Part shown: piece by piece, positions 17,468 to 30,772 of the stretch
How the letters are laid out: each line of letters opens with the position of its first letter
How positions within the stretch are numbered: the first letter of the stretch is position 1
From: Tetmemena sp. SeJ-2015
Taxonomy: Eukaryota; Ciliophora; Spirotrichea; Sporadotrichida; Oxytrichidae
Length of the DNA: 64,000 bases
Direction: 5' to 3'
Assembly (NCBI GenBank): GCA_027382625.1
Contig: JAJKFJ010021794.1
Coordinates: 1-64,000 of the forward strand
Notes under the pieces: model-generated
The model's input: the letters and a program-made list of their open reading frames with translations, nothing else
Database searches by the model: none
What the model was told of the DNA's origin: nothing
Translations under genes and position numbers: made by a program

Positions 17468-18276
17468 TGGGGGGGGGGCCGAAAGTGCACCTCCCTCTTT
17501 TTTATGGTAAAAAATGCTTAAAAATTGTCCATTGGCTGAAATCTGCCCAAAAAAATTAAGAAATTTTAGCTTTTAAAATTTCTATGAAGGTAAAATTTAA
17601 TGATTTCATTTTTTATAAAATAACTTAAATTCATTTTAAGTCAAATTTAACAACTAAAATATAATTTTTAAACGATCTAGCTCTATTTTAATCTATAATT
17701 AAAATCTGTTCCTTCAATATTTATAAACCTTGCAGCTATTAGGATTCCTTTCCAACTTAGAGAAATTTTCTTCGAATATATTTACTTAAGAAGAATAAGT
17801 CGAGTTAATTTAAAAGTCGAGATAATTTCATCTATTGCAGTACTTGATCTCTTACTCTGACTTTAACTCAAAGAGAAGGGTAATTAATGCTATTTTAAAA
17901 AGTATAGCATGATTTATTGATTAATTTTAGCAAAATCATTAAAGTTCTTTAAAATTAAGTATATTGCTTCTCCCATCAATCATTGGATTATCATATAAAT
18001 TATACAAGCTTCTTTTAAAGAAGCTGAATACATAGTAGTTCAAATGTGCTCAGTAATCAAAAAGAGATGAAATCCCAAAAACATTATAGTAGTCTTCAAA
18101 ATTAATTTAAATAATCAAAAAATACATCATTTTTTTTAAAAAAAATTGAAATCATGAAATTTGACCCTCAAGGAAATTTCAAAGACAAAAAAAGCCAGAT
18201 TTTTTGCCTCTTTCGGCATATATTTACAATTTTATAGCATAAAAAGGAGGGAGGTGCTCTTCCGTCCCTCCCCCTT
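17468..18276. mobile_element. TIR element A, 809 bp, 9-base flanking repeat
   Basis: A run of ten G opens the element and a C-rich end closes it. The two ends form imperfect inverted repeats; both inner sequences contain CACCTCCCTC followed by a T run. AAGAAAGAA flanks both sides (17459-17467 and 18277-18285). The size and end design match element B at 23507-24317 (811 bp), so I place them in one family. The interior is AT-rich with no transposase-like frame, as in non-autonomous elements. A flanking repeat of 8-9 bases fits hAT- or Mutator-type insertion, though these repeats could also be pointers. Confidence 0.75.
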
Positions 18277-18399
18277 AAGAAAGAAACGAGTTAATTTTAG
18301 AGACAGAGCTAGGCTTTGCTTAAGATCAGAGCTGAGCTGTTTCAAACTAATGAGATAATTTTCTAAAATTATTTTCGTTTTAGGATTCAAATTCCTTAT
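18277..18399. other. Short coding-like stretch right of element A
   Basis: Open on both strands. On + it continues a basic stretch (KKRVNFRDRAR); on - it could be the tail of the next gene (ISLKQLSSDLKQSLALSL). I cannot decide. Confidence 0.3.
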
Positions 18400-19391
18400 T
18401 CTTTATTGAGATGAACAATTACGTTATATTTTATTTAATTCGTAGAGAGTAATTGTCTCGTCGTTACTCTTAGTGCATGAGTCGTAGATCTTAGCAATGA
18501 ATGTTGTTCAGTCAGTGATAGTGTTGAAAATAGTTTTATAGCAGTCTCTGAATGACATATCCATGGTGAGAGTGAATTAGATGGCATCAGTTGCCCAACC
18601 TGCATTCAAACAAAGCGTGTGATCTTCAAAATATAGCAGCTCTCCGAAGACATAAGACTTGAATGAGCTTAACTCAGCTGTTACTGTGTTGGAGTATAGT
18701 AAATCGATTAAAGTTTATTTGGAACAATCAAACCGTCAGCAGACCCATATAACTTAGCTCTTTGGTTGTATAAGTACTAAGAGACTGTGCCTGTTTACTA
18801 ATATTATTCACATTTTATAGTATTATAGAGTTAATATATATATTTAAAATAGAAAGCAAGCTTTCACTATAAAGTAACTCATTAGAGAACAAGATCTCCA
18901 TCTATTTAAGAGTAAGATTAAGGAATAAGAGTAGAAATATGGTTTATGATCTACTTAAATTTTATAAACAAACAAGATTAATCAAGTTTAAACGAAATTA
19001 TAGAAGGATGAAATCAGTTTTTATAAGTGTTTTATGAATTTGATTAACTGAGATTTAAATTATTTGTATATTTTGAGTAAATCTTAGCCATAATTTGTAA
19101 GTAGGTCCCACTCCACTGTAAATTGAGTACTTTGAGACGAATTCCCAGCCGGCCTTGACCTCAACAGTAGTATCAATGCAGATTTCATTGGTTCCATCAT
19201 TCAAGTAGCAGAAAGAGTACACATCTGCGTTCACGAGTCGACGAGGTACATAAGCTTTCTTAGTCTCCTTGTGCTCTTGAACAAGCTTGTAAGTCTTTTT
19301 AGTCTCAGTTAAGGTGCTCAACATAGAGCCCAAAAGTAAAATATATGCTTATAAGTAGAGTTGTTAGTATAACAGCTGCTTGCTGCTTCAT
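18400..19391 (-). CDS. Secreted protein, paralog of the 15.6-16.6 kb gene
   Basis: From ATG at 19391-19389: MKQQAAVILTTLLIS is a signal peptide. After an IES with pointer AGCA come TLTETKKTYKLVQEHKE, NADVYSFCYLNDGTNEICI, EVKAGWEFVSKYSIY, then, past an interrupted stretch (18840-19060), LYNQRAKLYGSADGLIVP, VTAELSSFKSYVFGELLYFE, DMSFRDCYKTIFNTITD, TTFIAKIYDSCTKSNDETI and TLYELNK. The blocks follow the same order as in the plus-strand paralog. An in-frame TGA near 18480, between ITD and TTF, marks another junction or an error. The stop was not found; the frame continues toward element A. Function unknown; secretion is inferred from the signal peptide. Confidence 0.72.
19319..19349 (-). other. 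IES, pointer AGCA (secreted paralog)
   Basis: On + the repeat is TGCT at 19315-19318 and 19346-19349. Removal joins the signal peptide (Leu-Leu-Ile-Ser) to Thr-Leu-Thr-Glu-Thr in frame. Confidence 0.8.
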
Positions 19392-19652
19392 TTAAAGTTT
19401 AAGTAATTGATTATTATAAATGTGCTCCTCTCTAATTTAAAAATATTCAACAGTAAATGCAAAATGAAAATCATGCAAGTCAAACGATAGAATTAAACGT
19501 TAAGCATCTTTGTAATATTTGGATAGATAATCAGGATTCAGAAAGATATGAGGCTGATTAATTCTATTTTACTTTATTGAATTTATCTGTCTGAGTTATT
19601 ATCCCATATTATGTATCATGCCTTAATATCATTAGGAATGATGGGATGTTGC

Positions 19653-19994
19653 TCACTTAAGTTCACTCTCCTCAGTTTGGTCTAGCAAAACTTGAGAAAC
19701 TTCAGCTGGCTTATTAGTGTGAGGAAGTGGTCTGAATATCTTAACATGAATGTAGTCTCCATTCAAACTAATGCCTTATTCAAATTGAATATGAATAATC
19801 ACTTATTGATCGTCAATCTTAATCTTGATTCTGTAGTTTGTTCCAGCAACAACTTAAGACTTGCAGCATATGGGCTCAAATACTTTGAATTCTTTACCCT
19901 CTGCTGCTGCTTGAATCTATTCCCTTAAACTGTGAACTAGCTGTAGTTCTTCTTCTTCGAGTTGTCTTCCTTGAGAAAATCCTCCGCACTACAT
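19653..19994 (-). CDS. Cystatin (stefin-type cysteine protease inhibitor)
   Basis: A 113-residue intracellular cystatin that should block papain-like cysteine proteases. ATG at 19994-19992 gives MQCGGFSQGRQ, matching the short N-terminus with an early Gly pair used for inhibition. An acidic helix follows, then the hallmark QVVAGTNYRIKI (first hairpin loop), YIHVKIFRPLPHTNKP (second loop region, LP-H) and TGA at 19655-19653. No signal peptide is present. The region after KIDD has about 14 residues more than stefins usually have (QVIIHIQFEQGISL); because 42 bases is a multiple of three, this could be an in-frame IES that the ORF hides. Confidence 0.9.
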
Positions 19995-20127
19995 TATTAT
20001 TTATTCCTTATTAATATTTCTACTATTAATTCTCAATCAAAATTTATTCTCTCAAAGTGGATTAGATTCACGACGTATGTGTATAATTTAGAGTGTTGGA
20101 AGATAAAATTTTAAGATAATCTTGTAA

Positions 20128-20370
20128 ATGATATCCGAATATAGCAAAAATCATCACAGGGGTCCATCTCTAAATGAGGACACCATTTTATTTGACTTTG
20201 GAACTAACTAAGCAACTTTGAACCTCCTAATTCAGTAGTAAAGCATGCAGAAGTAGGGTAATAAAGACTAGAGCACAAATTCTGCTTCAACAAATTTATC
20301 TGCTAATGAATAGAGCAAGCAAATTCTAATGCAATAGCAACTCTAGTTATTATATTCTCAGAATTTAATA
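20128..20370 (+). CDS. Gln-rich N-terminal coding segment
   Basis: From ATG at 20128 it reads MISEYSKNHHRGPSLNEDTI, LFDFGTNQATLN and then a Gln/Ser/Asn-rich stretch, with many TAA/TAG Gln codons, before dissolving into AT-rich DNA near 20370. It may be the first segment of the gene that resumes at 21414, or a separate small gene. No domain recognised. Confidence 0.5.
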
Positions 20371-21413
20371 AAAAATAAACATTAAAGATAAATAACTATT
20401 TTTAAACACATTCTGAATAAACCATCTAGCTTTTTATAAGAAGCAATTCTTTATTTAAATTTCGAATTCAAACTCAAGAACTTTTTATATAAGCTCTAAT
20501 TGAATCATAAAATAGTTTAGACCTCCCAAATGCTAAATCCATTTCATATATTTTTAGATAATAGGCATGATCTTAACCTATAAAATCCAAAGATCAAAAT
20601 TAAAAATAAAATTGATTGCTTTTTTATTTAAAAATAACCACTCCTATATTTTAATGGGATAATAGTTGTTGAATTGGTTTATAATTGGTGGATAACTTAA
20701 TTAATTCATGTAGAATATTTATCAAGTAAACTATAATTTCCTTTGAACAGTCAATCTAGAGAGTAGATTGAGCATTGACTCCTATATAGAATAGCTGCTC
20801 ATCCTTTGAACATTAGTTCACCCCTGGACCTGTAGCCCCCTCTTTTTTATCCTAAAAGCATAAAAAGGAATGATTTCTATGAAAAATAACCTCCATGTAT
20901 ACACTTCATAGAGTCTACATACTACAGTTTACTGATGTTTTTTTCCCTTGAAATTATTTCACTTTTTGTGGTTAAAGAAGGGGGCTGCCACGGTATTAGA
21001 GGTATTAGCGGTTCCAGGAGGTGAAGGGTTCCTTTTACCCACGCTATTTATATTTTCATATTATATAGAACTGCGATGGAAGACCCTCTCTCACTTATTT
21101 TGATATTAAATTTTCAAGCTTAAATTTAAAGCATTTTAAACTAAAATTTGATAAAAATATCCCTTAATTTTTTTAGGATATTAAAATCAGCTTCTATTCT
21201 TTTATCTCCTCAAATTTCTTTTGATTTCTTGAATATTTTGAAAAATTATTTGTATTAAAAATTTTAAGAGAATCTATTACTCTTGACCCATTTATTTAAA
21301 TAAGTAAATTATATATTTCTTTGAATAATAGTTTTTCAATATTTTAAGAACTATATGGAATTAAATATTAGCATTTAGAAAAATATCATAAATAATTATC
21401 TATAAATCTCGAT
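20371..21413. other. AT-rich non-coding stretch holding element C
   Basis: About 1 kb of AT-rich DNA between two coding segments. Apart from element C it shows no convincing frame. It may be a long IES or an intergenic region. Confidence 0.5.
20816..21036. mobile_element. Short inverted-repeat element C
   Basis: The left end TTCACCCCTGGACC...TAGCCCCCTC is mirrored on the right by GAGGGGGCTGCC-like sequence (AAGAAGGGGGCTGCC) and GGTTCCAGGAGGTGAAGG. The inverted ends enclose about 150 bases with no ORF. The C/G-run ends followed by T runs recall elements A and B at smaller size. The borders are approximate. Confidence 0.5.
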
Positions 21414-22415
21414 ATGGAGGGAGGAGACTCATAAAACTCGGATCAGAGTGAAAGATAAGACCCAGATGAAGTACAAACTACATTTTATATCTCTCTTAAA
21501 ATTTTGAATATAGTCCAAGAAAATGATGAGTAGAGAAGGGCGGAAATGGAAACGGGCGAGAAAAAGAAAAATGTGAAGATTTGACTTGTTGAAGAAAGCA
21601 GCCTTTTATTAGCCAGAGAGAGTAAGATTATTAAAACTAAACGATATTTTTAGAATAGACAGGCCGAAGAAGAGAAGTAGGGAGCACCAAAAACTCATGC
21701 CATTCACCTCTCAAAAATGTAATTCGTGCCAATCAAGAACTCTTTGAATGACGCTAAAATGTTCGAGAGCAAAGATAAAAAAATTTAAGTGAGCAGTGAT
21801 GCTTAGGAGCAAACACCTCTGGAGCAGATTTTTAAAAGCTTCGAAGAATTTTTCAACAATTCTTCGGCCTAGGATTTAAATTCTTAAATAATTTAAGAAT
21901 CATAGGCGAGCTAACAATCAGCTACTGATTCAGCAAGTGTTCTTGCACCCTACTCTGAGTTTGATCAACAAAAGGTTAGTCTCCCTACCTAGATAACTCA
22001 GAAGAAAGCGTGGAGTGATTTCGTGAGTTCTTACTTAAAAAATGAATAATAATTTTATTCATTGATCAAAGATTTCGAAGTGAATGGCATTGAATTGGAG
22101 AATTCCGACACAGATTGCACGATATAATAGATTAGCACTTTGATTCGCTCAAAGCACCAGCAAATCCTATTTCTTCAAGGTTCCTCAAAATTTTACATTG
22201 AATAGTAAGAAACGTATTTTTTCTATGTAATAGATAATTTTTTCCTCCAAGCCTCACCCTGGATAAGCACAAGAAGATAAGTTTTTTTGACTTTTTTGGT
22301 TATTGAAGAGAACTTTGCTGCTCTAAGATAATAGATATCAGATCTCGAATAAGAAATAAGAATGCTCTAAATGATTCTTGATGATTTCATCAAACAAAAT
22401 CAAAATTTGAAGTGA
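21414..22415 (+). CDS. Hypothetical acidic, Gln-rich protein
   Basis: From ATG at 21414 (MEGGDSQNSDQSERQDPDEV) the frame runs about 330 codons to TGA at 22413-22415, with one frame break near 21565. Later parts include VSSDAQEQTPLEQIFKSFEE, QKKAWSDFVSSYLKNEQQ, SDTDCTIQQISTLIRSKHQQ and a C-terminal coiled-coil-like stretch (ALRQQISDLEQEIRMLQ). No named domain recognised. Many TAA/TAG codons act as Gln. Confidence 0.65.
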
Positions 22416-22581
22416 ATAATATAATCTCTAAAGCTTTGTTTCTAAATTTCAATCTAAATTCAAACCTAATATCATCTATCCTCGTAAATCTTATTAAAAT
22501 ATCAATCTCTTATTCTTTTGACTTACATTTTTAGATCTTGAAAGTAACATAGTAATTTAACGTAGAGGTATTGTTAGAAAA

Positions 22582-25500
22582 ATGCAGATATTAGATTTAT
22601 CAATAACTTCGATGGATTTAGATTCTAGGTATAATATTTTATTGTCGGGTGATTTAGGTGGTTCGCAGGAGGGATTGACTATCGCTTGCGAACAGCACAA
22701 AATATTGGCAGTGTTTTATTCAAACCAGCAACAAAAGTACAAGTGCTTTCGGTGTCTGCTGGAGGAGCAAGACCTAATTTATATTGACATCAAGTTTAAA
22801 AAAGAAATGGAGGATTACGAGAGAATCAAAAACCTCACGGCTGACATTCATAGAATATCACTTATATATGTTTAATTGAGTTTTGATTAATTAGGATTAT
22901 AAAGGAGCACTCAGTGGACATGAATCTGATGAAGGTGTGGAAGGCAGAGATCCGCAAGGCTCTTATGGAAGTAAGAAAGCAGTTCTTGGAGTGGATTGAC
23001 ACTATGACAAAACAATTCGTGGACAGCTTTAAGGGACTTGACAACTAGAGAGAAGTGAAGTAATATAGGGGTGAGGATAGGAGATTAAATCAACAGCTTG
23101 AGGGTCTCAGAGACAAGTACATGCAAGTTTAAACTATTTCTTTCCTGTTAAATTATGAGAACATTCACTGTCATATCCAACTGCAGAGCTGAAGAGAAAG
23201 TGGAAACCATTGAGAAATTCAGACAGCAGATGAATACCATTGAGTCAGAAGTCATGCGGCAAAGTCAGTACATCAATAAGCAAACTAATAGCATCAAGGA
23301 GACACAGAGAAAGATAGTGGCAATTGAGGGGTTGAAAGAAAAGTTAGAGGTCAAGTTTATTCAATACTTTGAAAAGAAGCTTAGTCACTTGCGCCAATTA
23401 GGTACTCATAATGACTCATTGGGCGTATCTATGATTTCCCAAAATATGAACTAGAATATCAGAAAGACTGCTCATAATGATTCTATAATCATATAATAAA
23501 AGCATCGGGGGGGGGGCCTTTCCTCGTCATCCACTTTTTTTCATGAAAATATGAAAAATCACTATCCAGCCTAAAATCAGCCAAAAACAACAATTTTTAG
23601 GTCCAATTTCAAATCCAAAGTGTCTATCCTATTGATATTTTTTAATTTAGAAAATTTGGGAGAACCTACAAAGAAATTTTTTTTTTAAAAATTTAATTCT
23701 ATAGAAATGGTATTATAATCTAAGCAAATTCAATGGCTTTATAAGCTTGAGATTTCTTAAGTATCATATTACTCATAGATATCTTAGCTTATACAAAATA
23801 GCCTTAGAATTCTCTTCTTACTTTAGAGCACGCTTAAAACCTAGTTACTTTTAAAATAAACATGTTATACTATTTATTTTTATTGCAACAATTTTTTCTA
23901 TATAAACATGATGAATTAAGAAATCCTTTTTAATATAAGTTTTTTCAAATATTTTATAATTAATGACTTCTGTCTTTATTATTTATAATATTTAAAGCAT
24001 ATTTGTAAGAAATTTATCTTATTATATGGCTTTTGTGCATCAATATCTTGTCTATTATGTAATATATTTTTGAAAAAATGCTATAATTTTTAAATAAATA
24101 AAGTTAGGTTTTATAAAGCTGTTTTAAAGAGTAAATTTACTGTCCTCTTCGTATTAAAAATTTATGACCTATCTTCTAAAGAAAAGATTTCAATAGAATA
24201 GACACTTTGGATTTGAAATTGGGCCTAAGAATTGTTGTTTTTGGCTGATTTTAGGCTGGATAGTAATTTTTCATATTTTCATGAAAAAAAGTGGATGACG
24301 AGGAAAGGCCCCCCCCCAAAGCATCAAGCCCAAAATAATAGAAATACACAGGCAGAATCTGCTTCATAAAGCAGCCAGCCTAATACCAACGAGAAGACTG
24401 CCGCGGCTCCATCTTCTTCAATGCAAAAATTAAATGATTGCCTGCATATTGTTAAATTTATTTGAGCATATGTCTAATCAATAAATTCCACAATAAAAGA
24501 GTAACTTACCACCTGCACAGTAGTAAACATAGTAGAGATAGATGAATAACAATGAATAAGATGACTTTGAAAACAGATTGTAGATGGATACACTGGACTT
24601 GAGTGGTATTCAATTCGGCGGAGGAAAGGGAGGGTTCTTGGATTAATCTAGTATATTACCTGAGCTCTTCGACTTCAACCCAGATAGGGATCTTAAGTCT
24701 AATTAAAAAGGTGCAGGAGTTCCTCAGATCAGGGTCTCTCCTCAAGCCTAGGTGCAGCAAATCACTAAACAAGTAGATCCCAGATAAAGCTCAAACATGA
24801 ACCAACCCCAGCAATTTCTTATTTAGCATAAGACTTAGCACTAGAAATGTTAATATGATATATTTTCAAAAATAGCAGGAGGAAGAGTCAAAGAAGTTGT
24901 CGTCTTCAGAGTAGGGTACACCAAAACTTACAAAGCATGCTTTGGATATGCTTAATTAAAAGGAACCTAATCCAAGGAGTTCCTTCCACAAAGTAGAGGA
25001 TATGATTCGGAGAGACTAAAGAGACTAACTTTTCATAATTTATTAAAAATTAACTTGATAATCCTGGACAAAGAAATTCCTAACATAACAATTCAGTGAC
25101 TTACTCAAACTCTTTACTAGAAGCATCAACAATCAGTAAGTACAAGCATAAGAACTAGAATAGTATCTATTATCTGAAGCCACAGACTAAGGAGATCTAC
25201 ATGCTTGATTTCAAACAGCAAGGATTCATAAAAGAGCAGCTATTCATGTAGTTCCTTCTCCCAAGATGCTTCGTCTCTCAGCAGCTTCAAAATGGTTCAA
25301 TCTATGTGATGGTATTCAATATTTTGATAGATGATGGGAGGAATATATTCAGACTCAAAGAAGTCAACTTCATGCTTGCAAATTGATGCAAACATGAATG
25401 TTCTAGAAAAAGATTAAATGCCCAAAGGGCCAAGATCCAATCTTGGAGTGGCTCTAATCCTTGACAAGTTTATTTTCTGTATTGGAGGAGATGAAAATAG

Positions 25501-26143
25501 CACTCAGGCACCAACGAGCACTACTGAGATATATGACACTCAGCAAGACTGCTGGTATCAAGGGCCTAATCTTAACGTGGGAAGGTCTAGCATATCTGCT
25601 TGTGCCTTGAATCATAAGTTTATTTACACATTCCCTGGATTGCAAGCAACAAGTCATTCAACTCTTGAGTTTTTGGACTTAGGTTCTTGCATAGATCCAA
25701 GTGAATTCAAGAAAACTAGTTGGCAATTGTTCATTGTAAAGAATTCAACTTTGGCAAAGTAGTCTGGATTTGGGTGTGCTCAATTGAATCAAAATGAGGT
25801 GCTGATATTTGGAGGGATGTCAGGGCAAACATACATATTCGATATTGCTGCTACTCTAAAGAAAAGCAGCGCTCTAAGTCTGTTCAAGGCTAATGAGCTA
25901 ATCAATTACATATAATTTGGATTAGCTTAAGTTCACACACCTCAAGAAATATAAATTATAGGTTAATAGAAAAGTCAGATGTGCAGTGAAAGAACGTAGC
26001 TGTGCCATAATAGCGACTTCCTTGCCAGAGTTTATGGAAATTACATGTACGCTCTAGATGGGGAAAATATGGGTCTGCACGTCTATTCAATCCCGCAGAA
26101 GCAGTGGAATTTCTCCACACTTAAAGAGCTAGGAGTCAATTGA
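22582..26143 (+). CDS. B-box/coiled-coil/kelch protein interrupted by TIR element B
   Basis: From ATG at 22582 a B-box-like zinc site (CEQHKILAVFYSNQQQKYKC, then FRCL) leads into a coiled coil (MKVWKAEIRKALMEVRKQFL; EKVETIEKFRQQMNTIESEV). Element B (23507-24317) then cuts the frame between two AAAGCATC copies; removal gives Gln-Gln-Lys-His-Gln-Ala-Gln. A long Gln-rich linker follows, then kelch-type repeats: NGSIYVMGGIYSD, FIFCIGGDENS with TTEIYDTQQDCWYQGPNLN, and EVLIFGGMSGQTYIFDI, ending GLHVYSIPQKQWNFSTLKEL and TGA at 26141-26143. B-box, coiled coil and beta-propeller in this order resemble TRIM-like or kelch scaffold proteins of ciliates; no RING is visible, so ligase activity is not supported. 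Further IESs use AG (near 23130-23190), GCATAT and TGATGG. Some junctions (24840-24890, 25035-25105) are unresolved. Confidence 0.82.
23507..24317. mobile_element. TIR element B, 811 bp, acting as an IES
   Basis: The ends (23507-23634 and 24191-24317) are inverted repeats of about 127 bases that differ at only a few positions. They start GGGGGGGGGCCTTTCCTCG. AAAGCATC stands directly outside both ends (23499-23506 and 24318-24325). The interior is AT-rich with no transposase-like frame. Removing the element and one AAAGCATC copy keeps the reading frame of the B-box/kelch gene. The eight-base repeat may be a target-site duplication that now works as pointer. Confidence 0.92.
24450..24471 (+). 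other. IES, pointer GCATAT (kelch gene)
   Basis: GCATAT at 24444-24449 and 24466-24471. Removal skips a TGA and joins Asn-Asp-Cys-Leu-His to Met-Ser-Asn-Gln-Gln. Confidence 0.85.
25313..25337 (+). other. IES, pointer TGATGG (kelch gene)
   Basis: TGATGG at 25307-25312 and 25332-25337. Removal restores the kelch signature Ile-Tyr-Val-Met-Gly-Gly and also cures the frame break that appears near 25390. Confidence 0.9.
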
Positions 26144-26230
26144 ATTATCAAATTTATCATTTTAATAACTATTGATCAAATGTAGTTTTAAAGCAACTCT
26201 TTCAAGTTAAAAAAGAAATTATAATTCAAA

Positions 26231-29369
<3,139 letters not shown>

Positions 29370-29395
29370 GAACCTTTTTGTTAAAGCCAAGTTAA

Positions 29396-30663
29396 ATGGC
29401 ATCTACTTAAAGTATTCTTCAGAATTAGAATGGCGGTGACTCTGATTTTGCAGTTAGCAATAGAACTGGCACTAATCCAGTTCAGACTTTAAACTCCCAG
29501 GCTATGAATGAGTAGAGTGGACTGGAGTAGCAGTGTGAGCTACAAATGCATGAAATTCAGAGTCTTAAGAAAGCATTTGATGACCAAGGTGAGAAGAATA
29601 ATCTTGACTCATTTTGTTTTTGTTAAAGAACGAGGAAAATCTTCTAAAACTGATGCAGGAGTTCAAATTCCTGGACGAGAAACACAAGCGAAACATCACT
29701 CGCTACAAAGGAGACAACAACAAATTAAATGCTGGTTTAATATATAATCTATAGCCAAGTTCACTTAAATAGTAGAGGTGTTGAAGCAGCAAAAACACTA
29801 AATAAAGAATGAGCTAGAGTTATAAAAAAGAAAGGAGATGGACTACTTACAAGAGATTGAAGATTTGAAAAGATAGTTGGAGTATGTGTAAACTACACAC
29901 AGAGCAGCAGATTACTAAAGTGTGGCCAGTACAAAGCATGCACTACAGATGAATTAGCATCTGAGTCAGCTAATTGAAAAGAAACCCGCGACTGCTGAGT
30001 ACCTCAAAACTCTCGAAGCTCCCTCCAACCACCCAAACCAACAACACAAGTTTATAACTAATTTTACTTATTAAATTGATGCTTGGCTCTAGCATTAAAC
30101 TTTATATTAGCTTGCACCACCAAACTAGTTAAGCAAGTAGCTATCAAGGAGGCAGAGGTCATACTGCGTAAACTCTTTAGAGTGAGTTAGGCTAAAGGAA
30201 GAGAAACACCTTCACTACCAAAGAGGGAGAAGTCAGACTAAACATCCTTGACCCTGCTATTCAGAGAGGGCATCCTCAAATCTCAACTGGAAATTACTAT
30301 ATTTTTGAAATTCTGGGTCTGCTACAGTGGGTAATTCTAGACTGGGCACTCAGACCAAAGTAAACGGAGCTATGGTGATAAATCAAGCAAATAGCAATGC
30401 TTAAAATTCAAATAATCTAAACTATCAGCAACATCACAACTAAGTAGATAGTGGAGCCAACGTCTAAATTGTCAATGCTTAATTTTATTACAATTCTATT
30501 ATTAATTTATCTTACTATGAAATATTAGTATTTGAAATTTTGTAAAGCTGTGGGTTCAGTGATTGGGAGTGCAAGTGTTGCAGGAAGAAATAGCCAGAGT
30601 ATTGTAAGTCAATCTCAAAGTAAGCTCTCCACCTCTTCTAAATTCAAAGCCAATCATCACTGA
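29396..30663 (+). CDS. Coiled-coil protein, unknown function
   Basis: From ATG at 29396 (MASTQSILQNQNGGDSDFAV) the protein passes through a Gln-rich part into coiled coil (NEENLLKLMQEFKFLDEKHK; NELELQKRKEMDYLQEIEDL; EYLKTLEAP). Then comes a Gly/Arg/Ser-rich tail that contains TTKEGEVRLNILDPA and ends at TGA 30661-30663. Three or more IESs interrupt it; the one at 30296-30312 is clear. It starts just after the BEACH segment on the same strand and could be its continuation, but the ATG and change of composition favour a separate gene. Confidence 0.62.
30296..30312 (+). other. IES, pointer AAATT (coiled-coil gene)
   Basis: AAATT at 30291-30295 and 30308-30312 enclose twelve A/T-only bases. Removal joins Ile-Ser-Thr-Gly-Asn to Ser-Gly-Ser-Ala-Thr-Val-Gly. 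Confidence 0.8.
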
Positions 30664-30772
30664 ATAAAATATATACACTTACTTAACTCTTTCTATAAAG
30701 AATATGGTTTTATATTGCAATGAAGGATATAGAATATAGAATAATTTTTAATAAAAAAGTAAGCGATATTCA

